Shown one piece after another: positions 47,009 through 59,435 of a stretch of DNA of 64,000 nucleotides. Below the pieces are notes generated by a model. The model did not search any database. It worked only from the letters and a program-made list of their open reading frames with translations, and was not told the DNA's origin. A program made the translations under genes and the position numbers. Every line of letters begins with the position of its first letter. The stretch's first letter is position 1. Source of the DNA: Spirodela intermedia. Lineage: Eukaryota; Streptophyta; Magnoliopsida; Alismatales; Araceae. The stretch covers positions 2,822,501 to 2,886,500 of the forward strand of contig LR746275.1 in NCBI GenBank assembly GCA_902729315.2, read 5' to 3'.

Positions 47009-48661
47009 CGAGAGACCTGTCTTCCACCCCTCCTCCCGACCTTCTTCCTCCTCCCCCAACCCCTCTGAGAGTCCCCGGAGCGTTATTTTATATTTACTTT
47101 AAAAAATATAAAATAACCCAAATATTTATAACACCGGGGAATTTTCACACGTCAGATGCCACGTAATAAAATTATTTGGCTAAAACTGAGCGTTTTATAG
47201 ACACTCGAATTGGGCTTCGGGGCGCTGTGGTGCATTAACGGGCCAGGCCCGTTCGAAGTCTGCCCAGCCTCCCGCGTTGACTGACCTGAGGTAGAGATAT
47301 TGGGCCGTAATGTGGCCGATTGCCAAATGTGGTAGTACTGCGGCTCTCCACTTGGAAATTGGGCCCATAGGCCCATGGTCGTGGGTTTCATGGAGTCCAG
47401 CCCAGATCCTGTTTAGTTGGTTCTGTTATGCCGGGCCGGGATCTACATGGGCCCGTGGGCCCTACCCCGATTATTAACCAAGTTGTAATAAATAATAAAA
47501 TAAAATAAAAATGGCAATAAAATACAGAATTAAATAACTACGAAGTTGACGTTACGTGTGAAAACATTATTCTATATAATATTTATCAGTAGTAATTCCA
47601 TTTTACGGTCAAACAAAACAAAATAAGATGGTCAACTGTGGGCCCTCCCGCCCACCGAATATCTTCCCTCTTTACGACAAAGGCGCCACCTTTGCGGGGT
47701 TTCAGACAGCCACATCGCCGCCATGTTCATACCCTCCCCACCCCCCGAATGCCAGTGGATACATCGGACGAAGCACATCGAGAGAGAGAGAGAGAGAGGG
47801 GGGGGAGGCCGAGCTGTCGCCAATCTGCCTCCGTTGGCTTCCGTCATGTGAGGACATTAATGGTGCAGGGAGCTGCTGCCTTCTCGTCTGGGCACAGAGA
47901 TGTCGTCCCCACGAACCACCCACCGCCCTCTCCTCCCCCCCTCACCGCCTACAAGAATCGGACCCCATCCAGTGTAGCGACCGGCGACCGGCGACCGGGT
48001 TCTCCGTCCAAGGGGATTATTCTGCCCTTGTTGCTCCGCTGACGACGAAACAGCGGTCCATCGGACGGACGCCGTGCAGCGAAATTATTAGGGTTTAATG
48101 GCCGGGCTTCTGTGCTCCTCCCCACATTATTCCTGCTCTTGGATCGCGGAATGGGTTTATTGTAAATGATTGGTGTCGGCGTGGGCGGGCGGAGATTTCT
48201 GAGCTCAGCGGGATTTTGAGCAGACGATGCTCGAATTGCCCAGCTGGGGTGGGGGCAGTGGGTCTCTCTCTCTCTCCTTCCATCGTGTTTTAGGAATTAC
48301 GTCCCAGATTTCTATATCACGCGGGTAAAAAAAATTTATTTTATGACCCGATTTTATCAGGCTCAAAGGCCGATTTGAACCCCCCCCCCCCTTCCCGAGG
48401 AGGAATCGAGGAGCCACTCGTTCTGCTGCAACCCCTTTCTTCCCTTCTCACCCCCCCCCCGGGGCGCCCCCCTCCACCCCTTCTCTTTTATTTGTCGATT
48501 GCAGGTCGGTGATTAAGAGAGAAGGGGGCTGTTCCTTTTCAGCATCCAAGAACGACAGCTCCGTCCCACTTCATCTTCTTCCTCCTCCTCCATCTTCTCT
48601 TTTCTCCATTTATTATTCCCTCTCGATTATTTTCTCTGCTTGAGCTTCTTTTGCCGGCGCC
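47009..48661. other. Divergent intergenic region NDUFA1 / KH gene
   Basis: TGGGCC-type boxes cluster at 47210-47460. GA run at 47779-47800. Two C runs lie at 48380-48391 and 48451-48460. The KH leader is CT-rich (48540-48660) and may include an intron ending at the acceptor ATTGCAG near 48505. No gene. Confidence 0.45.
47082..47096 (-). promoter_or_regulatory. Probable TATA box of NDUFA1
   Basis: The minus strand reads AAATATAAAATAACG, 75-90 bp before the start codon. Confidence 0.5.
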
Positions 48662-51600
48662 ATGTCAGGGTTATATACCCCCAACTTCTCCCCTTCAAGA
48701 GCCATCTCTCCGCAGATAAGGGGCGCCACAGATATAGACAGGTACAGAGTCATGCTCACACGGCGCAGTGTTTGTTCGTCGTCGTTCAGGTCGAGTTCTT
48801 TCCGCTTCGTTCCTAATCTGTTTCTTCGTCCGTATAGTCAATACTTGACAGAGCTATTGACAGAGCATCAGAAGCTCGGACCCTTCATGCAAGTTCTTCC
48901 CATATGCAGCCGATTACTCAATCAAGGTCAGCTGTTGGAAGATTTCCCCCTCGCGCGTTGCTCATCCTGTAGTCAATCTGAATGCCGTGTTGCCGCAAAT
49001 TTTGGCCATTAATCGGTCGATTATAACCGTCTACTTTCATCGTGACTCAATGGATGGACAGTCTTTGGTATATTATTTCGACGGGACTCCTTTTGCTTCC
49101 ATTTTCGTATAGAAAACAAGTCATAGCGTTCTATCCAGGAACCAGGGCCCCTCGATATCCTGCTTACTTCGATTGCCTGAGATAGTCTAAGCTGATGATG
49201 GGCTGTTTCAAGGCTCAATACTCTGCTTCTTAACCCCGTGGAGTTCGCTGTAGCTTCTTTCTTTGCATGCTAGTATAAACTATGAAGAGAATATGTCCAC
49301 TTTCTGAAGCAGCACTTTATGATGTGCCTAGCAATTAGAGTAACTCGCGCTTCTCTCTCTCTCTCTCTCTAGAGTTTCACGTGTGAATAGTTTGCTGACC
49401 GGTACAGTTGGTTGCTCCTTTCCACCCTCCCAAGAAGAATTGACTTATTTTTGTATGATCCATTTTTCCTGTAGAGATTATGCGGGTCTCTGGCATGGCT
49501 TCCAACCATGGGTTTAGCGACTATGATAGATTGCAGTATCGAAGTCCGAGTCCCATGGCATCTGCAAATCTCCTCTCTGATGTTGGAGGGGGCGGTTGGA
49601 GCGGGGTCCACCCGGAGGTGAGCATCCACAAGGCCATCTGCTGTTGTTGTAATGTCTAATCCTACTTCGCCATTTTGCTATGTTCTTCTTCTTGATGTTT
49701 GTTCTCTTTAGCTCTGAAAGATGGTGTTGAATCTCATCCTCTTCTCGCGCTGTTGCTCTCATATTGCCCAGAACTTCGTCTTGGAGCCCCTGTCGCACCT
49801 GACTGAGATTGGTAGAGATCAGATCAATTGGAGGGTTATGTGTCCCGTGTCATCTTCTTTGTTGTATATCTCATTGATCACTCTACCTTTGAGCTTTCTT
49901 TTTCACATTATGTCGCAGCTCAATTGCCAATGGTAGAGTGAAAAGAGGAGTATGCCTTGGTGGATACTGATGCCATATTTTATAGCAGCCCTTCTCTCTA
50001 TTCGCCGTCCTAATTTCCACTACACCTGCTATCAGAAACCTGACCTTGAGTGATACCCATCTTGTCTTACATCATCTCTGTTGATCCACTCTTGGAGAGC
50101 TTGCTCTGTGGACCAATGGGCTTGTGATCCTAAGTTTTCTTGGTCTATTCATCGTTTGAGCGGGTACCGAATGGTAGAGATGATGTTTGCAATCAAAGAT
50201 TTTAAGGAAGAAACCTTTGTAATCGAAGATTCATCTTCTTTGTTTTATTCACTCTTCGTTAGCATTTTTCTTGGAAGGTTAAAGCGATTTGATCCATGCT
50301 TTCAGTTAGGGGATCACATCGTTTTATCCGGATTCCACGCGGAGATTAAGTCAAACTAGAAGTAGATGGTGTTGATTCACTAGTAGAATTCAGCAGTTTC
50401 TCACGTTGACGAATTTTATGTATATTCAGGAGGTCAGAGAGATGCTTCCTTGTGGTCTGAGCCCGTTTTGTTTGGATTTGGTCCTTGTCGGCACCCACTT
50501 AGCACTTCTTCCGTTTCTATACCATCTTTGATCACGTAATATCCTAACATTTTTGCGGATGGCTTATGTTTCTGATTTTGATAGTATTCAGCTATCGTTT
50601 TGTGAGGAAATAGACAAGGGTAACATCTTTGCTAAGATATTTCAGCTAAATGATGCTATTAGGCGACTTCAACACAGAAGAAGAGGATCTGTACTCAATA
50701 GTTCATATCAAGAAGCTTCCCCCACTAATATTTGCTTTTAAGAGTTATTACCATGGGATTGACTTCAGAGTCCGTGTATGGGTTGAGGGAGGAGTTTATT
50801 TTATCACTGATCTATGGTTAGGCTTGAAGGTAGCCGCTTATAATGTCACACCATCTTCTTGTTTGGAGTAAGAAGCGAAAATGATTTACATCAACGTGTT
50901 GTGAAAACTGCTAGTGGAGCATGTTGGTTGCAATTTATTGTCATTCTTCTCTTTTTTCCGATCATTTGGTTTATAACAGCAAGTTATTGTCATTAATGAA
51001 AGGCATCCGACAGGGTTATGCTAAAAATCCCAAAAAGAATTGATTGGCGCATAAGTTGGTGCAATTCGGACCAGCCTGAGGCTGACATGGTGAATGTGGT
51101 CCTCTGTTCTATGGTCTCCTACACGGTTATACTAAAAATCCCAATTACGATTGATTGGCTCACAAGTTGGTGCAATATTGCAGATGCCTTACTACTAACC
51201 TAGTAGCTGCATAGATGGGCCTGTTGTGATTGTGAAACTCCTGTTCCTCTTCATTGCTTTCCTCTCTTCCTCACTTGTGCTTTTACGCATCATCTTGATT
51301 TCTTTTTGTTTTCTTTTCTGCTTAATCCTTTCCAGCTTCCACTGTCCTTGTGTAGAACAAGAATGCAGCAAAGCAGTTGTGCAATCATAATTTCACAACT
51401 TTTTTGGTTATGGCAGAAGTTGCAGTCAGCGGTTTTTCAGAGTTTCTGGTGTTTGTCGATCAGGGTTTCAGAACGCTTTTTGTGTCTCTCCCAACAGGAT
51501 TTTCCAAAAGCTTATGCAACTGCCTCAGGCTTGTTTAGAACAGGTTATGGTGATGATGGGTTGTCCTTTGCTTGCCTTTGTGATGACAGTTAAAATCCTC

Positions 51601-54106
51601 ATGTGAGAACTATCTGAAGGTTCGTCCATTTCTGCTTACCATGGTTCTCAGTGTGATTATGCTCCAGGCAACCACAGTAGCTCCTTCTTGATGTGAATCA
51701 GAAAACATATTCTGTACTGGGGAAGAAACATGAGCAGGGTAGCCAGATTGTAAGAGTTAGCTGGATGATGACAAAGAAGCAACATCACGGTGACATGCTG
51801 GTCGATTTTCAAAGATGATAATAATAATAATAATAAAATAAAATAAAACGTTTTGCAATCAGTTGACTGTTTAATGTATGTTGGATCCCCTATTGAAAGT
51901 CATTCCACCATCTTTTCTTTCTTGGATTATATTTTCAGAAGTTTTGGAAAGGCCCTTCCATGGTCACTTTATTTATGTACTATTTTTGTTCCTGCATTGC
52001 GTTGACTTTTTGTGCTGTTTATTCGGTGAGCAGAGATTTGGTGCTCCTCGGGGAACGACGATGGATTGGCAGAGCGCGCCACCCAGTCCGAGCTCATACA
52101 TCGTCAAGAAGATCCTGCGCTTGGAAATCCCAGTGGATACATATCCGAACGTAAATACCCCATCATTTGCTAAGCATTTCAGGTTGCATTCAATATTTGT
52201 TGATACTCAGGTTTATATGGCAGCAGTTCAATTTTGTTGGGCGGCTCCTCGGTCCCCGGGGCAATTCACTGAAGCGAGTGGAGGCCTCCACCGGCTGTCG
52301 TGTGTACATCAGAGGAAAGGGCTCGATTAAGGATCCGGGCAAGGTATGCCATCTATTCTGCGATTTTGGTTTTCTGAGGAATCATTGAATAGAAATTCCC
52401 ATCAGAGCACTGTTTCTCTTCAAACCCATTGTTTTTTTTTAGTAGTGATTTCGACTTGCCATTATTGTATTTACTTGCATTTATTTAGAAACTTAAACTA
52501 GTCAAGAAAAAAATGGGAATCTCTTGTTGACTGTTACATCCAAGCCAAAGCTTTTGAGAAACCCTTTGACCCATCTCTCTTCAAACCCATTATTTTTTTT
52601 TAGTAGTGATTTCGAATTGCCATTATTTTATATATTTTTGTATTTATTTAGAAACTTAAGCCAGTCAAGAAAAAAATGGGAATCTCTTGTTGACTATTAC
52701 ATCCGAGCTAAAGCTTTTGAGAAACCCTTTGACCCATCTGGGTTATGCTGCCAGCCCAAAATGTGATTTCTCCCCACTCCTTGAGAATAATCGCACGCTA
52801 TATCTTGCTCAAATAAATGACCTATGGGGTGTTGTTCGAGTCCCTGACTTCCATATCATTTTCTACAGAAAGAATTCCATTTTCATCTCACGAGTAGCTG
52901 CAGGATGTCATATATTTTCCCAATTTAATCATATAATTGGAAAAAGCCTTGGAGAAGTTACGAAGTTATCAGAGTACTACTTGGTAGATCTGCTTGAAAA
53001 AAAAAAAAAGTCTTTACCATACTCATGATTTTGTTCTCGTATACCATACACTTTCGAGTTCCATTTATTTTCCTGTTATTATGAGCAGCATAGCATGCTG
53101 AGCATATGGATGGGCTTGAAGGCAACTACATAGAGAACAGAGCCTTCTGTTTTAGGAACCTCGGACTCTGTTGCTCTGCTTCACAAAGATTGCTTCTCTC
53201 CTCTCCTCATCTCCTACTTTCTGTCGGTAAATCTAGGGTTTAATTTCTCTTGCCATTGTTTTTCCAACCCGAAGGAGGTGAAGCTCAGTGGAAAATCCAG
53301 CCGTGAACAGCTGAATGAGCTAGCTGTTGAACAGATTTCTCTCGTTGACTCCTAGTTTCCCTCAGTACTTAAGAATTGAATCCCTTTTGGCATTGTTTTT
53401 CCAACCCAGAGTAGGAGAATCTCTGAGGGAAACCCATTTCAATGGCCCGCTTCACAAAGTTCGATTTTTTGTAGGCTTCTAGTCTCTTCAGTAATTTTAG
53501 GGCTTGATAACTCTTGCCTGTGTTTTTCCGACCCCGAGGAATAGGAGAAGCTCAGAGGAAATCCCAGCTATGAGCATCTGACTGGCCCGTCTCATGCAGA
53601 TCGCTTTCTCTGTTGATTTCTATTCTCTGTCAGCAGTTTTAGGCCCTTTGAATCCTCTTGCGCTGAATCAGTCTCACCAGTTTTTCTTTTTTCCACCCCA
53701 AGGAGGAGAAGCTCAGAGGAAAACCCGGCTATGAACATCTCAACGACCCCCTCCATGTCTTGGTCGAAGCGGAGCTACCTGCTAACATTGTAGATGCAAG
53801 GTTAAGGCAAGCCCGGGAGATCATTGAGGAGTTGCTAAAGCCTGTGGTATCTCTCTCTCTCATGGTCTTTGGACTAATATTTCTGCTGCTGTTATTTACA
53901 CCTCGACCAAAGTTGAGAAAGCCCACAAGTTCTTCTCTATAATTCTTCTCTGGGCGCAGGATGAATCCCAGGACTTCTACAAGAAGCAGCAACTGAGAGA
54001 GCTAGCCATGCTGAACTCGAGCCTGAGGGAGGACAGCCCTCACCCCAGTGGTAGCCTCTCCCCGTTTGGCAGCAGTGGGATGAAGCGGGCAAAGACTGGG
54101 CGGTAG
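48662..54106 (+). CDS. STAR-type KH-domain RNA-binding protein (Quaking/SPIN1-like)
   Basis: Binds single-stranded RNA; relatives in rice (SPIN1) and Arabidopsis affect flowering and splicing. Exons: 48662-48741, 48838-48926, 49475-49617, 52034-52150, 52227-52343, 53703-53846 and 53960-54106, giving 278 aa. The N-terminus [20 protein letters not shown] and [33 protein letters not shown] form the QUA1-like region. The KH domain starts at [29 protein letters not shown] (GPRG is the GxxG loop), continues with [16 protein letters not shown] and [10 protein letters not shown], and is followed by the QUA2-like [35 protein letters not shown]. The tail ends [12 protein letters not shown]. Intron 3 is 2.4 kb. 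Intron 5 (52344-53702) contains two separate sets of repeats, one of them made of copies of the exon 6 boundary. Confidence 0.95.
51014..51180. repeat. Two-copy diverged direct repeat in KH intron 3
   Basis: About 55 bp starting GGTTATGCTAAAAATCCC at 51014 recurs at 51125 (offset 111 bp) with several changes. Confidence 0.75.
52416..52738. repeat. 161-bp tandem duplication in KH intron 5
   Basis: 52416-52576 and 52577-52738 are near-identical copies. Each begins CTCTTCAAACCCATT, contains TTTAGTAGTGATTTCGA and AATGGGAATCTCTTGTTGAC, and ends CCTTTGACCCATCT. Confidence 0.93.
53160..53760. repeat. Array of four intron/exon-boundary repeats in KH intron 5
   Basis: Copies of the acceptor region and the first 50 bp or so of exon 6 begin at about 53265, 53401, 53529 and 53693 (the last is the working exon). 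Each has a T-rich stretch, CCAACCC/CCGACCC/CCACCCC, then an AGGAG..AAGCTCAGAGGAAA-like segment. The spacing is 128 to 164 bp. The first copy keeps an AG acceptor and an open frame ([15 protein letters not shown]); the third has an in-frame stop. Confidence 0.85.
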
Positions 54107-54741
54107 CAGGCTGCCATTCCCTCTGTCGGCCGCCGCCGCATCCCTCCACTGGGCCATGAAGGGCCCGTGGTGAGCTCCGCTGGATTCCTGCTGGTGGTGG
54201 GATGGCTTCTGGGTAGGAGGGCTCCTGTAGATTGCCCTTGTGTTAACATATTATCTGCTGGACTATGCGTTCCGTGACTGCTCTACTTCTTGGCATGGGA
54301 AGAAGAAGATGCAAGTGTGCTGATGATAGTAGGAGCCTTTTTATTTATTTATTTATTCTTTCAGTCTAATCTTTGAGACGGTGAGAACCCCAATACCCCC
54401 CCCCCCCCCCCTCACCTTCCTTCTTCTTTCATCCTGTAATATCCCGAGGTTTTCTGTTTTCAGTGGAACCGTCTATATCTACAGTGGATTGATCACCTGG
54501 GTTCATATGAGGTTACCTAAGGGTCAGCCCTGGGTTGACTATTTTTGTGCCTATGGGTTGACCACCGTTGAAGGGAAAAGGAGGAAAAAAGAGGGAAAAA
54601 GGACCCAAATTTATGAGATATGGTAAAAGCTCTCTTATTTATTATAATAAGATCCATCAAGTAGCATGGCAGAGTTTCCAGAAAGCTTACATCAATCCTT
54701 ACACAGACCATGGCCAGTGGATTACCGTTTCTTGCGGTGGA
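54107..54741. other. Convergent 3' flanks of the KH and GLX2 genes
   Basis: Contains (TTTA)n at 54341-54357 and a run of 16 C at 54396-54411. No gene. Confidence 0.5.
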
Positions 54742-57276
54742 TCAGCCTCTCCAGGTGTCCTTCCGTCTCCTGATCTCCCTCATGGCTTCAACAGGAGAGC
54801 TGCACCCAACTTTTGCCTACAAAAATGGGTTCCGAAATTATTTAACAAATTCATGCCTTAATACCCTGAGATTTCTGATTCGTCGGGAATAGTAAAAAGG
54901 ATTTGGGGCTTCAAAAGAACAAGGAGAAAACCTGTATCTCTTCCAGATCCACTCTCATGAAGGGATTTGTCTCGAACTCTTCACCGATGGTCGACGGGAT
55001 TGTGGGGAGGCTGGCCTGACGTTGATGATGTGCCCATGCAAGCTTTTCCTTGATTTTCTCGTTCTCCGGTTCAATGGTTGCAGCGAACAGCAGATTCTTT
55101 TCTGTGTACTGAAGGAAACTGAAGTGTTATCTGTCGAAAAAATAACCATGCGCTCTCTAGCTTCCCCTATAGGCTACAAGATGATTCATCTCTTAGTGTA
55201 GCATTATCTAAGGCTCATCAGACACCTAAAACGGACGGGCTATTCCTGTGTAATCAGGCAAAAATGGGTTCTTTCTTAGATGCTCTCAGGCATTTACCCT
55301 TGCCGGCGTTATTCCATAGGCTTCCCTGTCATTTCGGGCCTACGCTCTTAAATCACTAACATGGGAGAGGACGGGTGTATGGAGAAAAGGGATGAAGGAG
55401 TACCTCATGGCCACAGTAAACTCTGGTGGGTTTTGGCAATGAACCCAATGTCACGCAGAGAGATTGGTACATCTGGTCTGCAGTGCCTTCGAAAAACTTC
55501 CCACAACCAGCGATGAACTACAAAAAGATGGAGCAAGAACCCAGGTGAACAGACATACATACCCAAGAAAAATAATGGAAAATAATCTTTTTTATAATTA
55601 GCAGGAACATCAAAAATAAAATCAGGATACATAAAGCGCTTCACATTACTCACGAGGGTGTCCCCTGTAAACACAGCTTGTGCTTCTTCGTGTTTACTTG
55701 TCACAAAATAACTTATATGACCCTTTGTATGGCTGATAGACGGGCAGCAAGAAAGATGAATTTCATCGTTAGAGATTATAAAACCAGCAACCTAAGTATC
55801 CGACAATATAAACACGAAATTGAGTAGAGTTTTACATCCAAGAAAAAAAAAATCAGTAGTTTTAGGTAATAACGCAAGGGGGAATTCGCAGAAGCAAAAT
55901 CTAACAGTGAGAGTCTTAACGCTGCATGCTTAATTTGTAAAATAATTCCAATCATGGACAGCATATTTCAACAATTTTATCTAGAACATGCTGATGGGCA
56001 ACGGCTACTGGATCCTCCCGTAGGTAGGAATACAAGACAAAAAACCAATTCTAGCAACTGAGAACTGTCATCGTATGCCAAAGAATATGCGACAACAAGT
56101 ATGGAGAAATGGTGCAGAAAAATATCTCAATGGAAATAATATGGGCCTGAAAGCATACCATGGTGTGTGGAGGGCTAGTATCTCTATGTCTTCTCCCAGC
56201 GACAGCTTATCACCATTCTCCAACTTATTGGTGCAACCCTTTACATTGTCACTCGATCCTCCAAACACCATGATGCCAGGTACCATCTGCCTTATCTTAT
56301 CATTTCCTCCAGCATGGTCCCTGTCAAGACTCAGAAATTGAAGGCATATTGTTCCAAGTCAAGATGAGATCTAATAACTAGAAACACAGCGTAGAAATAA
56401 TTTTCCTTAATATAAAATGATTAAATTAATTCAGGTTCGGCATAATTGAACTCTTTCAAATCTTCATCTACATAATTTCCAATTAATTATCGTTTTCGAT
56501 CTTCACACTTTATTTTCCCTAAGAAACTAAAATATACAATTCCTGTGTTGGTTCAATTCTGAACTCCACCGAAACAATTAGAGGAAGCTAGACCTTCCCT
56601 GTACTAATTATGCGACACAGCTCGCTACAAAGGGGGATCCGTTCTTCATTGCAAAAACTGGCCAAGGAAATGAGTGGTAGGAGTCTCCCCGACTCGACGG
56701 GGTGATGAAGAATAGGAGAAGCTCTTTCTTCGTTTCACTAATGGCCAAAGAAATGACTAGTCGAAATCTACTGTAGAGCGGGGATGGTTCTGCAACAAAG
56801 CCCAGTGCAGAGGGCGAGCCGGCTTCCCTATTTCAAAGAAAGAGGTAATTGGAATCTCTCTACTGCAGCCGGAATACATCTCACAACAACGGGGAAAGCC
56901 GGTTACGACTGTTCACAAGTTGGCCAAAGAATCGAGGGATGGGAACGGACTAAAAGTTTGGAGATCCCTGAAAAAGTGAAGCGGAAGGATAGGAGGGGGG
57001 CAAAACCAGTGATGATGCGTGGTAAGCACAAGCTTCACGTCCGCTCCCTCATCCCGGGCAACCTGCAGGACCTTCTCGGGCTCCACGGGGTCGACGACCG
57101 CCGCTTCCCCCGATCTCTCGTCCAAGATCCTGCAATCAACAACGCCCCGGCTTAAATCACGACATCTACCCAGAAAAACGAAATCCCCGGAACCAGATCC
57201 CCAGCGATCTTCTGCTCGTCGTCACGTACAGGTAGGAGTAGTTGTCTTCCAAGCACGGGATGTGGCAGACCCTCAT
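54742..57276 (-). CDS. GLX2: Hydroxyacylglutathione hydrolase (glyoxalase II), cytosolic
   Basis: Hydrolyses S-D-lactoylglutathione to D-lactate and glutathione, the second step of methylglyoxal detoxification; metallo-beta-lactamase fold with a binuclear metal site. Exons in coding order: 57230-57276, 57007-57129, 56159-56320, 55654-55732, 55404-55517, 54932-55108 and 54742-54816, giving 258 aa, the length I remember for Arabidopsis GLX2-2. Metal motif TTHHHWDHAGG (THxHxDH), TGDTL (bridging Asp), CHTKGHISY (third His), [12 protein letters not shown] (glutathione-binding loop), VYCGHEYT (last His) and the C-terminal NPFMRV and [12 protein letters not shown]. It starts directly at [16 protein letters not shown], with no transit peptide, which supports the cytosolic form. 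All phases fit. Confidence 0.95.
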
Positions 57277-57719
57277 CCTCGTCCTCTCTGGTTCGCCCTC
57301 TCCTCTCTCGCTCTCCCTTTCCCTGTCCCCGCGCTTCCGAATGCTCCCCAAAAGATGGGAGGAAAGATTAACATTGCCACGTGTAGAGAGAGAGAGAGAG
57401 AGATTATAATAATTGTAATTATTATAATGATTACTACTATTATACCTTATTTTTATTATTGATGTTATTATTTGAATGTCCAAATTATGGAAAATACCTC
57501 ATCTTTTGCAGAATTTGCAATTAGGAGTAGGCTCCCTCGGTGTTTATTACCATGTAAGAGAACATTCCTTGAGCAGGACTTCCCCAAATTGGGTTTATTT
57601 CTCTGGACAGATATCAGATTTATATGTGAGTGAAGGTCTTTTTTTTTTCCTTTTCTGGGGGGATGCCTTACCAGCAATTCTTTACAGTCAGGAATCCTGT
57701 CTCGCCGCCGCCGGCACCG
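57277..57719. other. GLX2 promoter overlapping the ZIP-gene 3' flank
   Basis: Only about 440 bp lies between the GLX2 start and the stop of the upstream gene on the same strand. It contains a (GA)n run at 57386-57402 and an AT-rich ATTATAAT stretch at 57402-57470. No gene. Confidence 0.5.
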
Positions 57720-59395
57720 TCATCTCACCGCCTCCGGGGCGGAGTTGCAGTAGGGAGTGTGCAGGCAGACCATCTTGGTGGAGGTCAGGCAGGCGCACGC
57801 GAAGCCCAGGCCGATGAGGAGCCCGTAGCAGCTCCCCGCTGTCTCCAGCCGCGTCGCCCGCCGGAACACGCTGGCGAAGCTCGGGACCAGCAGTCCGCAG
57901 GAGAAGACCATCAGATAATCCAGCCCGCGGTAGTCGATCCCCGCAAGGATGGCGCCGATGGCCGCTAGGGGCCCGGCGAGGCCCGTCCCCGCCGCGGCGC
58001 TGAGGGCCGCCCGCCAGCTCCCGGTGACGCCGAGGACGCAGCTCGCGACGGCGGCGCCGCGGGGCAGCCCGTGCAGCGAAACGGGGAGGACCATGTGGCG
58101 GCCCAGGCCGTGGGCCCTCGGCGCAGCGACGCCGAGGGCTAGCCCCTCGGCCAGCGCGTGGGAGAAGATTGCGCCGCAGGCGAGGAGCGACTGGAGGGTG
58201 ACGACGCTGATGGAGAGGCCGGAGGAGGGGGAGGAGAGCTCGTTTAGGGAGGACTTCTTGTGGCGGGAGAGCTTCAGTAAGGCGGAGGTGCAGGCGTGGG
58301 AGGCGGCGCCGCCGGAGGCGAGGAGGAGGAGGACGGTGGGGGGCCACATCTTGCCGGCGGCGAGGAGCTGCAGGGGCCGCCAGGAGGCCAGGAGGAGGGC
58401 GATGCCGGAGGAGACGCCGGAGAGGAGGGCGTGCTGCGAGGAGAAGGCCAGGGCGAAGGCGACGAGGATGAACCCGCCGAACAGTGGCCCGAGCCCGAAG
58501 AGCAGCGAAACAAAGAACCCAGATGCGTCCTCGGCGCTGCAAGAAAGAAAGAAAAGCCAGCAACACAAGGAGGGTTTCAACTCTTTTCATATAGAGGAAG
58601 ATAGGTCGATAGATAAAGATGGATTATACAGATACATATATTTATTTATATTTATATATAGATAGATAGAGAGAGAGAGAGAGCTACCGATAGTCATGGG
58701 TAAATGTAGAGAGAGAGGAGGGTCTTAGCTCTCATATGAGATATAGATATATGAATGGATGGATAGAGAGAGAGAGAGAGGAGAGTCTAAGCTCTCATAT
58801 GAGATAGATGAATAGATGGATGGATATATATATATAGAGAGAGAGAGAGAGCTACCTGTAGCCATGGCTGAAGCTCTGAAGGACAGTACTAAGGGTTTCC
58901 ATGAAGGCGACGGCGAGTGTCGCAGATGATGCAACCTGAGAGGGAGTGGCCTCCTGGAGAGGGGAACGACAAGTCAACAGATGGAGGGGGGACGGCAGGA
59001 AGAGAAAGTCAAAGGGCCCCGCTAGTCAACAGGTGGGCTACCTTGAAAGCGTCGGGGAGGACCTCGGCGACCACCATCCAGATCATGCAGCCGGCCGCGA
59101 AGCCCGTACAAAAGGGCAGAAATTTGTTGAAGGCGTCAGCGCACATGAACGCGGGGACGGCCACAATTGGCTGAGAAGTCCACACCGGTAGGACAGTTCA
59201 AAAATAGATCAGTACTCTATTCTACAAATGAAATATCTACTTTCCAAAACAAGTAATACAAAGTCAAACATAGCCGTAAATAAGATAGTCAACGGTCTGA
59301 AAAAGCTCAGAAAAACTAATCCGTGTGTAATAGGAAAGATAGCCCTGGCGCAACCCAGAAAAGCCAAGAACCTCATGCAGTCCCTTCCCCAGACC

Positions 59396-59435
<40 letters not shown>

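Noticed and set aside
46898-47059. N-terminal extension of NDUFA1 (acidic MGEEEEG leader)
   Set aside because: The family starts right before the membrane span; the extension lies between the TATA-like site and the normal ATG and is best read as 5'UTR.
51306-51593. 95-aa frame in KH intron 3
   Set aside because: No recognisable domain, AT-rich intron composition, no usable splice phase to neighbouring exons.
57688-58665. Long alternative frames (about 240 to 300 aa) over the last ZIP exon
   Set aside because: GC-rich shadow frames; only the frame ending at 57720 gives the known family sequence.
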